Source: Pseudoalteromonas citrea
GTDB taxonomy: Bacteria; Pseudomonadota; Gammaproteobacteria; Enterobacterales; Alteromonadaceae
Length of the DNA: 64,000 nucleotides
Assembly (NCBI RefSeq): GCF_000238375.3
Contig: NZ_AHBZ03000015.1
Span: forward strand, 1-64,000
Reading direction: 5' to 3'
The position numbers were made by a program, and so were the translations under genes. Every line of letters begins with the position of its first letter. Within the stretch, counting starts at the first letter, position 1. This document shows, piece by piece, positions 19,276 to 30,143 of the stretch. The notes under the pieces were generated by a model. The model did no database searches and was not told the DNA's origin. It worked only from the letters and a program-made list of their open reading frames with translations.

Positions 19276-19277
19276 TT

Positions 19278-22200
19278 TTATAACCCCTTTAATTGATAAA
19301 TATAATTGTCCGCAAGTTGCTTGATTGTTGTTTTAGCGAACAATTCTTTACTATAACGAATAAATATTTGCTGATGACTTCCGACCGTAGAGGTCGATAT
19401 ATATAAAGATTGAGGACTTGTCATATCCCTATCGCAATGTACAAAAGGCATATTCTGAATAACACTATTAAACACTGAATTAGCGCCATCGAGCACTCTG
19501 CTATCTAAGCGCTCAGTATTAAGCTCACCTTGATAGTTAAAGTTAAATTCAGGGAAGAAATCCGCTGTTATGCTCGCTATATTTCGCTTTTCTGAATGCA
19601 CTCTCAATGCAGAATTAAACCCACACCCACTGTGCGGCATTGTATGCAATTTATCCGAAATAGCTTTAGCACAATGGCTAGCCTGACAAATAGCGGGATA
19701 TTCAACAACCACTGGGACTGGTGCAACTACATACCCAAATAAGGCTTCAGAATTAACTGGTGCGATGCTATTTGCCCGATTGAAGTTCGATAGCTCTAGC
19801 GCAATGTTGTTTAACTTGAATACCTGGTGAATTGCCGTTGCTAATGCACCGGCATGGAAATCACTCGCTAATAAAGATGCTTGTGCAGTCAGCTGTAATA
19901 TATGTTCAGTGACATAACCAGGTATGTTAACTGTGATTGAGTCCATGTTATCTTCAAGGTTACTCACCAATAAGGTTTGCACATCAAAAAGACGCTCAAT
20001 TGCGCTAAAGTTGACTTGTTCCCAATATTCAACTTCTCGCGCTATATCGTACCCATCTTCGGTGAGATACTTACCATCAGCATACTTTTGATGATAATCA
20101 ATAAAAGACAAATAAGGATCTTGCGGTAATTCAACTTCTGGTGTTCGAGTTAGCTCAGCTTTCAATAATAAGGAGAAATTACGCGCCAAAACACTCATGC
20201 TATATCCATCAAATACCAAATGATGCAATGACAAAACTAACATCACTTGTTGTTCTTTTTGTATATAGAACACCCGTACTAAACCCTCATCTAAACGCAC
20301 TTGGTCTAAGACTTGACTAATTGAGGTTATCGTTTGTGTATCGGCTTGACTTGAAAGATCATAAAATATTGGCTTATCTAACAAGGCACCAACACTCATA
20401 ATTTGCTCTTTTAATGAATGAGGATTTACATAAGTACGCAGTGCGGGGTGATGAACAAATAAAATAGATAACAATTTCTTTATGAGTGAAAAGCTGATTG
20501 CACCATCATTGTTATCCAATACTAAACATTGATTTACCATCCACAGGTAATTTGACCCTTTACGAGAAAATAAATTTACTCGATTAGCAAGACTCTTAAC
20601 TTCAATGGGATCATGCCGCCAATATCGACTTTCCTCTAAAGGTTTAACTAAAGAACAAAGCTCTAAATTACGGTTTTGTGTGCTTTTAAGTAAATTATCC
20701 ATTGCCACTAATGTTGGAGATTTCAACAGTGCTGTGACATTTAGTGTACGCGAGAAGCACTGATTAACTGTCGCTATCAACTCAACAAACTTAAGTGAAT
20801 TACCTCCTTGAGAGAAAAATGAAGCATTTGGGTCAATTTCAGTCATCGCAAGGCTTTCCTGCCACAGTAATACGAGCTTTTCTGCATATAACCCCAAGTC
20901 ATGCTCTGGTTCGATATGGTTTTCCGTAGATATCAGCTCTGTAAGTGCTTGCTTATCTATTTTTTTGTTAAGCGTTTTTGGCAACTCAGCTACAAGGGTC
21001 ATTGACTGTGGGACCATAAAGCTGGGAACGGCTTGTTGAACTGAATTAAATAGCTGCGATTTAAGTCGTTCACTCATCGTGTTAGCTTGGACAAATGCAT
21101 GTAAATTATTTTGCTTTTTATCTAACAGCACCACAGCCTGCTGCACTGCGTCGTGCTGCTCTAGTACAAATTCAATTTCAGTTAATTCGATACGATGACC
21201 ATTTAATTTAACTTGATGATCTTTACGCCCTTGATATATCAACTGATTGTCATGTGATACCTTAACCAAATCTCCCGTTAAATAGACCCGTGTTTTAGTC
21301 CCGTTGATCATACACACAGTGCGAAATTGCTGTTCTGTCAGTTCACTTCTTTGCCAATAACCACAAGCTAAGCCTTTGCCAGCAATCGCCAACTCACCAG
21401 TTACTCCTGGGGGGACTAGTTGTAGGTATGGATCTAAAACGTAAAACTGAGTATTAGCTATAGGCATACCCAAGTGCGTTGGCGCACTGTAATCAACTTT
21501 ATCCACACTTGACCAAACCGTCGTTTCAGTTGGGCCATACATATTCCATAGATCGGTATTATATTGTGCAAAGTAAGACTTTAAGCCTCTGGATAAAGCT
21601 TCACCACCACATAAAGCGGTGAATGGAGTTGGAGGCTGCCAAGAAATTGCTTTTAGCATATTCCATGTGGCTGGCGTTGCTTGCATATAAGAAATAGCGC
21701 TACTATCAATGTACTGTGCTAACGCGTAAGGGTCTTTACTTTGCTCTGTAGCAGCAATGTGTAACGTTGCTCCCGCTAAAATAGGTAAAAACAATTCTAA
21801 AACATGAATATCAAATGTAATTGAAGTAACGGCTAACACACAATCCGTTTGCCGGATCCCAGGCTCATTAACCATAGCGGCTAAGAAGTTCATCATAGCT
21901 TGATATGAAATTACAACTCCTTTTGGTTTCCCGGTAGAACCAGACGTAAAAATCATGTAAGCAGTATCTTTGGGACTAACCGATTGACGCAAGCTAGTCA
22001 CTTCACATTCTGTATTTAAATCATTAAACGTAATTGTATTTTTTTGGAATCTACGTACATTTTCAACGCCATCAAAATCACAGACAACGCAAGTCAATTC
22101 AGCTACATCAGCCATATACTGTATACGCTTTTCAGGGTAGCTTGGGTCTAGGGGGATATAAGTATGACCAGAGCGTAAGATTGCTAATAATGTACAAAGC

Positions 22201-23987
22201 ATATCAATAGAACGGCCACAATAAACCCCTACCCGCTGTGGTTGATTGCCAACCAAGCGGATCAAGTTATGACAGTAATGATCTACACGATTTTCTAACT
22301 CACAATAGGTTAATGAGGTGCATCCGTCAGAGACCGCCACTTTATCAGGGGTGATAACAGCCCAGTGTTGTAACTGTGTTTGCAGGTGATATGGTTGCGG
22401 GACCTGAGCTTTTTCTCCTGACCACTTCGCTTGCCACTGCGCTACTTTCACAGGTTCTATTAAGCTAACCTGTGAAAAGGTTAACTCTGGATTAGTCAGG
22501 AGCAGCTGTAATACATGAATATAACTTTGACTAAAACCAGCTACTGCTTCGCTGGTATATAGATCAAAATTATAATCCCACTCTAGGGCCAGCTCCCCAT
22601 CTGATTCGTAAATATCAAGCACTAAATCAAACTTGGGTACTCTAGGCATATCCTCTTCAGCAGTAATTTTAACGCCTTTCAATCGAGGTAATAAAGGCTT
22701 CATATTATGCACAGCTAGCATAACGTTGAATAAAGGGGGCTGATTGTGTAAGCGTTCTACATTTAACGCTTCTAAAATCCCCTCAAATGGCATATGAGCC
22801 ATTTCAAAAGCTTTATTACTAGAAAGTATGCAATTATTTAAGTAATCACAAAAGCATTGTTCTGGGTCGATTTTACTCCTTAAGACCAGCGTATTTGCCA
22901 CAAACCCTATGAGAGACTGAACCTGCTCATGCTCTCTGTTTGCTACAGGGCAACCAATAACAATATCCAGTTGGTTACTATATTTTGCCAATACAATATT
23001 AAATACCGCATATAACAAAGAAAAGCGTGTACACTGCTGCTGCTTTGCAAAAGCACTTATTTTTGCATCAACAGCTTCAGGAATAACTTCTCGATAAACT
23101 TTGCCATTTGACCCAATATCATCAGGGCGAGGAAAATCCAATGCGAATGTTGTGTTAAATACCGCTCCCTCTAAATACGTTTGATAAGCTTGGGTTAACA
23201 ACGAAAAACTACTTTGTTCCACTTTATCCTGCTGCCATGCTGCGTAGTCTAAATAGCGCAAAGTCGGTTTTAGTAAAGGCTGGTAGGTATCTTCAAGTAA
23301 TTTCGCATAATTTTGTGAAATCTCTTCACATAACAACGAAACTGACCACCCATCTACGGCTATATGATGAAAAGCAATACAAAAATAAGCAATATCAGGT
23401 GCCAAAAGTAATAATTTACACCGTAATTTGGGGCTCGTCGTTAAATCAAAAGCAGCACAACTTTGTGCATTCATAACGCGTAAAATCTCCGCGCGTTGCT
23501 GTTTATCATTAAGTGACTGCAACTCAACGATTTCCATGCATGATGACACGTTATCAGCAACCTGCTGTCTTGCCCCTTCAGGGCTCAACACATAGTCTGT
23601 ATGTAAAATATCATGACGCGCTACAACCGCATCAATTGCATATTGCAGCTTTGTAACATCCAACTGCCCCTCAAGTTTCATAGCTCGAGCTAAATTATAT
23701 TGGGCATTACCTGGCTGCATCTGCTCTAGCAACCAAAGCCTTTGCTGCTGTAGAGATAGTTTTCCTACCAAAGCCGGTGTAACTGGAATTGGAGACAACA
23801 TGCTCTGTTCTAATTGATTGAGCTTAATCTGCTTGAGATGCTCAATAATTTGCGCTTTGTGTGCCGACAATCTACCAATTAGAGCTGAAGGGGGTTGCTT
23901 GGTTGCATGTAAGTCCAAAACCCCTTGCTCCCCCAATGTCAACGAGATGCCTTGGCGTTTACAATCCAATAGAAGTTGCTCAACCAT
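19278..23987 (-). CDS. Nonribosomal peptide synthetase, docking-C-A-PCP-C(terminal)
   Basis: 1569 residues in one module. Residues 1-55 form a TubC-type N-terminal docking domain. A condensation domain follows (about 75-510) with HHIAVDG at 207-213. The adenylation domain (about 540-1025) has core motif TSGSTGKPKG at 681-690, MYGPTETT at 816-823 and the A10 Lys near 1009. Lining up with PheA gives a ten-residue pocket code of roughly D-I-L-T-A-C-M-V-W-K, not one I can assign. The carrier protein has Ser1064 in GGNSL. The C-terminal part (about 1110-1569) is a second condensation-superfamily domain with HHLVFDG at 1255-1261. It has an epimerase-like NFNYQGEL but no obvious other epimerase motifs. 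No thioesterase or reductase domain is present. The ATG overlaps the PKS stop (TAATG). Confidence 0.93.
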   Translation of the reverse strand: MVEQLLLDCKRQGISLTLGEQGVLDLHATKQPPSALIGRLSAHKAQIIEHLKQIKLNQLEQSMLSPIPVTPALVGKLSLQQQRLWLLEQMQPGNAQYNLARAMKLEGQLDVTKLQYAIDAVVARHDILHTDYVLSPEGARQQVADNVSSCMEIVELQSLNDKQQRAEILRVMNAQSCAAFDLTTSPKLRCKLLLLAPDIAYFCIAFHHIAVDGWSVSLLCEEISQNYAKLLEDTYQPLLKPTLRYLDYAAWQQDKVEQSSFSLLTQAYQTYLEGAVFNTTFALDFPRPDDIGSNGKVYREVIPEAVDAKISAFAKQQQCTRFSLLYAVFNIVLAKYSNQLDIVIGCPVANREHEQVQSLIGFVANTLVLRSKIDPEQCFCDYLNNCILSSNKAFEMAHMPFEGILEALNVERLHNQPPLFNVMLAVHNMKPLLPRLKGVKITAEEDMPRVPKFDLVLDIYESDGELALEWDYNFDLYTSEAVAGFSQSYIHVLQLLLTNPELTFSQVSLIEPVKVAQWQAKWSGEKAQVPQPYHLQTQLQHWAVITPDKVAVSDGCTSLTYCELENRVDHYCHNLIRLVGNQPQRVGVYCGRSIDMLCTLLAILRSGHTYIPLDPSYPEKRIQYMADVAELTCVVCDFDGVENVRRFQKNTITFNDLNTECEVTSLRQSVSPKDTAYMIFTSGSTGKPKGVVISYQAMMNFLAAMVNEPGIRQTDCVLAVTSITFDIHVLELFLPILAGATLHIAATEQSKDPYALAQYIDSSAISYMQATPATWNMLKAISWQPPTPFTALCGGEALSRGLKSYFAQYNTDLWNMYGPTETTVWSSVDKVDYSAPTHLGMPIANTQFYVLDPYLQLVPPGVTGELAIAGKGLACGYWQRSELTEQQFRTVCMINGTKTRVYLTGDLVKVSHDNQLIYQGRKDHQVKLNGHRIELTEIEFVLEQHDAVQQAVVLLDKKQNNLHAFVQANTMSERLKSQLFNSVQQAVPSFMVPQSMTLVAELPKTLNKKIDKQALTELISTENHIEPEHDLGLYAEKLVLLWQESLAMTEIDPNASFFSQGGNSLKFVELIATVNQCFSRTLNVTALLKSPTLVAMDNLLKSTQNRNLELCSLVKPLEESRYWRHDPIEVKSLANRVNLFSRKGSNYLWMVNQCLVLDNNDGAISFSLIKKLLSILFVHHPALRTYVNPHSLKEQIMSVGALLDKPIFYDLSSQADTQTITSISQVLDQVRLDEGLVRVFYIQKEQQVMLVLSLHHLVFDGYSMSVLARNFSLLLKAELTRTPEVELPQDPYLSFIDYHQKYADGKYLTEDGYDIAREVEYWEQVNFSAIERLFDVQTLLVSNLEDNMDSITVNIPGYVTEHILQLTAQASLLASDFHAGALATAIHQVFKLNNIALELSNFNRANSIAPVNSEALFGYVVAPVPVVVEYPAICQASHCAKAISDKLHTMPHSGCGFNSALRVHSEKRNIASITADFFPEFNFNYQGELNTERLDSRVLDGANSVFNSVIQNMPFVHCDRDMTSPQSLYISTSTVGSHQQIFIRYSKELFAKTTIKQLADNYIYQLKGL

Positions 23988-26900
23988 TAGATAGTCACCT
24001 TGAACGATTGTGTTTCATCGACGTCTGTGATTTGCGCTCCATCATTGCCATATAGAGTTTCTAAAAACAGTGCGATTTTTGCAATGCTCCCTTGCTTAGT
24101 GACCATAGATGCAGGTAAAGGGTGATCAATTAAAGGTTGAATACGGTTTTTAAACTCAACAGCCATCAGTGAGTTCAAACCATAGTCAAATACACTTGTA
24201 TGTTCATCAAGCTGCTCCCCTGTCCCCATACCTAATGCTGCGGCTAAAGCGTTACGCACTTCAGTAAGCAGAACAGGTAAGCGTTGTTCTGCATTCATTT
24301 GTGATAATGTTGCTTTTATATCACTCGTTTTTGTATCATCAACATCTACTAGGTTAGAAAACACTTTGAGTAACCGTGCTGACAACCCCAACTCTGCCAT
24401 TTTCTGCCAATCTTGAATAAACACACCTGCTTGGGCAATTGAACTGTTCATAATTTTTGACATTTCAGACAGTCCTTGCTCTGTTGAAATACCTTGCATC
24501 CCGGCGCTTTGCATTCGCGCTATTTCTTGTTCTTCAAGCTCAGCAGCCATGCCGGCATCAGCCCATGGACCCCAATTTATAGCCGTTGCACTCAACCCTT
24601 GATTACGACGCATATGGCATAAACCATCCATAAATGCATTAGCAAAGGCATAGTTTGCTTGGCCGGGCCAACCCACAACCGCAGCAATCGAAGAAAAACA
24701 TACAAAGTAATCGAGCTCTACTTTCTGAGTTAACTGATGTAAATACCAAGAGCCTTGTAGCTTAGGAGCTAGTACTTGTTGGAACCCCTCGACATTTTGC
24801 TGAGCAAAGGTTGCATCCGCCAACACGCCTGCGGAATGAAATAGGCCAGAGAATGACTCTGGTTGATGAATAATATGTGAAATTGTCTGATGCATATCAT
24901 CATAACTTGCCACATCTGCTTGTAAATAATGGACCTTTGTACCCGCTTTCTCTGCAGATACAATTAACGTCTGCAAACTCTCTTTTAGCGCACTACGGCC
25001 AGTCACATAAATTGCACTGGCATTATTTTGAATCAACCATTGCACTACAACTAACCCAATTCCGCCTTGTCCACCAGTTACTAAGTAGCTCTTACCTTTC
25101 ATATTTCCTGAGTAATCAAATTCCTTTTCTAGATAAGCTGGTTTTTTACTCATATCGATAGCATAACGGGCATGCGTAAATTGGCTCTCTTGTATATTTG
25201 CAGGCAAAGCGCTTGCAGATATCGAAGCCTCATAAGCTGGCTGATATAAATCAACATATTTCATCAAACATGTTAATGCAACTTGCATTAATTCAATAAA
25301 ATCGGTGTGAGTATGCTTGGCTAAGCGCTTCAAATTTAGTCTATGTAACGTCAATCGACTTACTTGTTCAGCAGCAACTTGTCCTTCAAATAAAGTAATA
25401 AAATCTACACCATGAGTAAGTTGCTCAGTTAATGACACAGCTAAAGGCCGCTCTAGACAATACACCACTAAATCTACATTTAATTTACTGATGTCAGCTC
25501 TATTTACATAAACAATGCCCGTATCGTTTTCAGTACCAGTTGGCTCAGCCTCGACTAAGCATTGCACACCTAAGTGCTGGACATAATCAAGTAAAGCAAA
25601 GTCCACCATATTAGACGGTTCTACAAATAAAATTACTTTTGGTTTAAGTCGCAGAATAGGCTCTAATATCGACAGAAAACCATGAATATCATTTAAGTAA
25701 GCTAGCGCGAATTCAGTTTGCTCAGTGTTAAGCCCAATCGATAACTCAGCAGCACTTAGGGAGCTACAAATACCTTCAGTAGACAAACTAAGGTTATACT
25801 GAGAATCAACATAGCAAAGGTATAGTAAAGCCTGTTCAGCAACAGGGATCCCACCTTGACATGCAATATGAGAAACACAATTTTGTGTATCACATTCAAG
25901 GCTAGACATAGCAGAAGCTGACCAGTTACTCCCTTTTAAGCCATACCTGATCTGCTCTGTAAAATCAGGCAAAATTTCAGAGCTTTGCGATTTAACGCAG
26001 CCAGTATCCTCTAAAGGCAGTAATTTATTGGCATACCAGTGCCCTTCCTTGACCGCCATTTCTGGCTCAATAAAGTCAGTGGCTAAAAGCTGATTTAAAG
26101 GTAAATCACTATCGTGAATATCTAACATTGTGACTTTAAATTGTGGATTTTCACTTGCGAAGACCCTTACAAGGCCCCACAAAGCACTCTGCATGGGCTG
26201 TACTTTAACAGCACCATTAACCGGCCATGCATACTCTGTTAGTAACACCACATCCAATGGTTTTTTCCAAGCAACCGCTTGTATGGCCTGTAAAAACAGC
26301 AATACCACTGAGCTATCTGTTAAAGCCACGTTTTCTATCACTTCAACTTCAGGTAATGCATTGATTTTACGGCAGTCAATGATAATTCTTTCTAAGTATT
26401 CGCTATGAACCTGACACTTTTCTACAAAAACTTTTGAGGCTGACCGCAAATCTATATGGTCAACAACTGTACTCATATCATCGGTTAATGTTTCTTGGAA
26501 ACCTGCACTTAATATGGAGGCAGTTATACCTTCGACATGCTCAAGCGCAATACTTTGCCATTGATACTTGTACTTCAATGAGGGCTCTAGTAACTCTTCG
26601 TACTGCTGAGAGCTTTGCATTTTGAGGTGAACCCCCCGCATTTCAACACATTGCTGTCCTACTTCATTCAAAATTAGAATGTCACCAATGCATGCCTTCT
26701 CCTGTTGCTCCTTCACAGTTAAGTAGCTATACATTCGTTTTGTAACAGGGGCATGTAGAATCAAGCTTTCTATTCCAATGGGTAGGTATGCGATATCTAC
26801 CAAGCTAAAGAAAACCTGAAAAGCACCATCTAGCAGTATTGGCGGTAAAATGCCTTGGATCTCATCAACCTCTATTTTTGCCAGGGCATAACCTTTTCCC

Positions 26901-29900
26901 TTCCAAACCTGAGTTACAGCTTGGAAGCGATCTTGATATTCCATTCCTATTTGATGGCAATGGCGATAGAAATCGTCCTTGTTATAAACCTTATCAGCGC
27001 TCTTTTTATATGACGCAATATCTATTTCATGTAGTGTTTTTGGTTTGTATTGCGCTATTTTTGCAGTGCTTTGCAGGTGCCATGCCTCTTGCTCAAGTGC
27101 AAATACTTGATATACACCTTTGCCACTATCCCATCGAGTTTCTAACTTTAAATTATGCCCTTCTTCCAAATATAATGGTCTTAAAAACTGGATATCATGC
27201 AAAGCCAACACTCGCCCATTAAGTTTATCCGACTGGGCCGCCTGCAACATTCCTTCAATATACCCAGCTCCAGGGTAAATTACTTCTCCATCGACTTGAT
27301 GACCTCTTAATTCTGGTAGTTCATTTAAGTCAATTCTGCACTGCCACACTGGTGCTTGGCTAATTAATTGAGAACCCAAAAACGGGATGTGTTCATCATA
27401 AAAAGCATCTTGCTTTTGTTTACCATACAAACGCGCATTGGATACATCTTCATGCTCAACCCAATAATGAGACCTTTGCCATACATAGCTGGGCAACTTA
27501 ACCTGATTATTAGACTGTAATGCCCTTTGCCAAGGAAGCATAACGCCTGAACAATAAAGCATCGCCAGACCCTCTTCGATACAACTGAGTTCATGGTTGT
27601 TACGTTTTAACGTATGTGCTACTGCACCTCTTTCATCCGCACTCAGTGTGTTTATTGAATGGCTTAATACCGAATGAGGAGCTATTTCTAAAAAACAGCT
27701 ATAGCCATCAGACAACATATTTCTAATTGCTTTTGAGAAGTAGACTGGCTCCCGAACATTGTCAGCCCAATATGTGCCCGTCCATAAATTATCAGTAGAA
27801 AGCTCTCCAGTAACCGTTGAATATAAATCAATACTTTCAGGACGGTTCTCCAAGCTTATCAGCGCATCGATAAGTGGTTGCTTAAGTTGGTCCATAATTG
27901 GACTATGATAGGGCACATCTACATTTAAAAATTTTGCGAAAACACCTTCACTATCAAGTTTTTCAGATAATTTTTGTAACTGTGCTTTATCGCCAGATAA
28001 TGTCACGGCTTCATCACTGTTTACCGCCGCAATAGATACTGTGTCTAGAATATCAGCACAATAGCTCAACGCATCTCGTTCGCTTAATCCAACGGCGAGC
28101 ATCGCGCCTAAGCCTGAGGTCGTTTGCTGCAATTGACTGCGGTGGTATATAACTTTTACTGCATCAGAAAAACTATACACTCCCGCACAATATGCTGCAG
28201 CCACCTCTCCTGCACTGTGGCCAACAATGGCCTCTGGAATGACACCTCTGGCCCTTAAAGACTCATACAAACCGACTTGTGTCGCAAAAATTGCGGGCTG
28301 TGCATAATGCGTTTCGTGGATATTGTCATTATCATTTGCAAACATAACGTCACTAAGTGACCAATCTACGTATTGCTGTAACTGAGCATCAACTTGATCA
28401 ATTACTCCTTGAAATATGGGATCTTCTTTGTAAAGTTGTTTGCACATCCCTTTCCAGGTAGTACCCATTCCTGAGAAGACAAAGGCGATAGGCTCATCAT
28501 CTTTAAATTTAGTGGTCCCGCTTACCACTGATGATTTAGGATCATTCTCAAGCCACCCTGTTAAAGCTGCGATTAGATCGGCCCTGTCTTTGCCGGGTAC
28601 AACTAAACGATGGCGAAAATGGCTCCGATTTTTGGCACTATTTATACAATAATCTTGTATATCCTGTTCATTTAATAGTGCTAATTTTTCTATATGCGCC
28701 TGGGCTAACCCCTTTAAAGCACCTTCTGATTTAGCAGATATAAATAAGTGTTTAACCGGTTGTAGTGAAGCTGGTGTATCATCATGGTGCTCTGCAGATT
28801 CCAGTACAACATTCGCATTCGTACCACCAAAACCAAATGAATTCACTATTGCACGCTTGGGTTTACCTGCTTTCACTGGCCAAGGTGTATTTTCCCTAAC
28901 AATATCAATATTGAGTACTTTAGTCTGAATCGCAGGATTGACCTCATTACAGTGAATATTCTTCGGAATAACACCATGGTTCATCGCATTAATAGTTTTT
29001 ATCAATCCCGCGATACCAGCTGTGGGCTCAGTATGACCAATATTGCTTTTTACTGAGCCTATTAAACAAGGCTCACTTTTGTCTCTCCCTTTTGATTGAC
29101 CAAGTACTTTACCCAAAGCATTGACCTCAATCGGATCTCCAACCGCAGTGCCTGTGCCATGTGCTTCAGCGTAGTCAATATCAGCCCCAGATAAGCCTGC
29201 CGCTGACAACGTTTTTTTCAGTAGTTTCTGCTGAGATAGCCCATTAGGTACGGTAATTCCACTCGTCTGGCCGTCTTGATTTGAGCCTGATGACTTAATA
29301 ACCGCTAAAATATGATCACCATCTTTTCGTGCATCAGCTAAACGTTTTACAACAACACAGGCAACCCCCTCACTGCGCACATATCCATTTGCTGATGCAT
29401 CAAAACTTTTACACAGACCATCAGGGGATAACATAGACGCTTTACAAATAGACATCGTCAATTCAGGCCTGAGTAATAAGTTAACGCCACCAGCCAATGC
29501 CATATCACAGTCTTTATTTAACAGCGATTTACACGCTAGGTCTAACGCGACTAATGACGAAGAACACGCAGTATCAAGCGTTAAACTCGGACCTTTAAAA
29601 TCAAAGCTATAAGAAACCCGGTTAGCTGTCAGTGTCATTGAAGAACCAGTAGATGAGTGACTGGTGATCAAATCATGGGCGTTTGAGTCTAGTTGCAGTT
29701 GTTCAAAGTCGTGCATAAACTGGCCCATAAATACGCCGGTTTCAGAACCTCTAAGCTCATCTAAATTTTGACCAGCATTTTCTATTGCTTCATAACTTGT
29801 CTCTAGTAACCAGCGGTGTTGCGGGTCTAAATAAGGTGCTTCTTTAGGAGATATTCCAAAAAAACCTGCATCAAAGTCAGCTAACCCAGAAATAAAGCCA

Positions 29901-30121
29901 CCTTGCTGCACATACATTTTTCCATGAATGTCATTGTCAGCGTGGTAAAATCCCAGCTTATCCCAGCGATCTTGCGGTATCGGCCCAATACCATTACCAC
30001 CGTTAATTAAAAACTCATGAAACGCTTCAGACGAATTTACTTCACCAGGAAGCCGGCAAGCCACCCCAATGACAGCGATGTCATTAATGCCTGCTTTATG
30101 TTTATTATCGATATGCTTCAT
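23987..30121 (-). CDS. Type I polyketide synthase, KS-AT-DH-KR-ACP
   Basis: 2044 residues, one reducing module. Ketosynthase about 12-440: DTACSSS with Cys186, plus His321 (EAHGTGT) and His363 (NIGHTEP). Acyltransferase about 540-850: GHSAG with Ser636; the selectivity loop reads VPYHS, neither the classic malonyl HAFH nor methylmalonyl YASH. Dehydratase about 905-1180: HxxxGxxxxP with His941, and Asp1098 in LLDGAF. A structural, non-catalytic ketoreductase half (about 1200-1660) precedes the active ketoreductase, which has the NADPH motif TGGQGGIG near 1682 and Tyr1824. The carrier Ser1984 is in YGLNSL. No enoylreductase is seen, so each cycle would leave an alkene. It has no loading domain or thioesterase and passes its chain to the NRPS. 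AAAGGA lies upstream of the start. Confidence 0.95.
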   Translation of the reverse strand: MKHIDNKHKAGINDIAVIGVACRLPGEVNSSEAFHEFLINGGNGIGPIPQDRWDKLGFYHADNDIHGKMYVQQGGFISGLADFDAGFFGISPKEAPYLDPQHRWLLETSYEAIENAGQNLDELRGSETGVFMGQFMHDFEQLQLDSNAHDLITSHSSTGSSMTLTANRVSYSFDFKGPSLTLDTACSSSLVALDLACKSLLNKDCDMALAGGVNLLLRPELTMSICKASMLSPDGLCKSFDASANGYVRSEGVACVVVKRLADARKDGDHILAVIKSSGSNQDGQTSGITVPNGLSQQKLLKKTLSAAGLSGADIDYAEAHGTGTAVGDPIEVNALGKVLGQSKGRDKSEPCLIGSVKSNIGHTEPTAGIAGLIKTINAMNHGVIPKNIHCNEVNPAIQTKVLNIDIVRENTPWPVKAGKPKRAIVNSFGFGGTNANVVLESAEHHDDTPASLQPVKHLFISAKSEGALKGLAQAHIEKLALLNEQDIQDYCINSAKNRSHFRHRLVVPGKDRADLIAALTGWLENDPKSSVVSGTTKFKDDEPIAFVFSGMGTTWKGMCKQLYKEDPIFQGVIDQVDAQLQQYVDWSLSDVMFANDNDNIHETHYAQPAIFATQVGLYESLRARGVIPEAIVGHSAGEVAAAYCAGVYSFSDAVKVIYHRSQLQQTTSGLGAMLAVGLSERDALSYCADILDTVSIAAVNSDEAVTLSGDKAQLQKLSEKLDSEGVFAKFLNVDVPYHSPIMDQLKQPLIDALISLENRPESIDLYSTVTGELSTDNLWTGTYWADNVREPVYFSKAIRNMLSDGYSCFLEIAPHSVLSHSINTLSADERGAVAHTLKRNNHELSCIEEGLAMLYCSGVMLPWQRALQSNNQVKLPSYVWQRSHYWVEHEDVSNARLYGKQKQDAFYDEHIPFLGSQLISQAPVWQCRIDLNELPELRGHQVDGEVIYPGAGYIEGMLQAAQSDKLNGRVLALHDIQFLRPLYLEEGHNLKLETRWDSGKGVYQVFALEQEAWHLQSTAKIAQYKPKTLHEIDIASYKKSADKVYNKDDFYRHCHQIGMEYQDRFQAVTQVWKGKGYALAKIEVDEIQGILPPILLDGAFQVFFSLVDIAYLPIGIESLILHAPVTKRMYSYLTVKEQQEKACIGDILILNEVGQQCVEMRGVHLKMQSSQQYEELLEPSLKYKYQWQSIALEHVEGITASILSAGFQETLTDDMSTVVDHIDLRSASKVFVEKCQVHSEYLERIIIDCRKINALPEVEVIENVALTDSSVVLLFLQAIQAVAWKKPLDVVLLTEYAWPVNGAVKVQPMQSALWGLVRVFASENPQFKVTMLDIHDSDLPLNQLLATDFIEPEMAVKEGHWYANKLLPLEDTGCVKSQSSEILPDFTEQIRYGLKGSNWSASAMSSLECDTQNCVSHIACQGGIPVAEQALLYLCYVDSQYNLSLSTEGICSSLSAAELSIGLNTEQTEFALAYLNDIHGFLSILEPILRLKPKVILFVEPSNMVDFALLDYVQHLGVQCLVEAEPTGTENDTGIVYVNRADISKLNVDLVVYCLERPLAVSLTEQLTHGVDFITLFEGQVAAEQVSRLTLHRLNLKRLAKHTHTDFIELMQVALTCLMKYVDLYQPAYEASISASALPANIQESQFTHARYAIDMSKKPAYLEKEFDYSGNMKGKSYLVTGGQGGIGLVVVQWLIQNNASAIYVTGRSALKESLQTLIVSAEKAGTKVHYLQADVASYDDMHQTISHIIHQPESFSGLFHSAGVLADATFAQQNVEGFQQVLAPKLQGSWYLHQLTQKVELDYFVCFSSIAAVVGWPGQANYAFANAFMDGLCHMRRNQGLSATAINWGPWADAGMAAELEEQEIARMQSAGMQGISTEQGLSEMSKIMNSSIAQAGVFIQDWQKMAELGLSARLLKVFSNLVDVDDTKTSDIKATLSQMNAEQRLPVLLTEVRNALAAALGMGTGEQLDEHTSVFDYGLNSLMAVEFKNRIQPLIDHPLPASMVTKQGSIAKIALFLETLYGNDGAQITDVDETQSFKVTI

Positions 30122-30143
30122 CTGTATTCCTTTTATTATTAAA

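Noticed and set aside
19278-20690. Calling the last NRPS domain an epimerase
   Set aside because: Only one phrase is epimerase-like; the other expected motifs are not evident, so I kept the broader condensation-type call.
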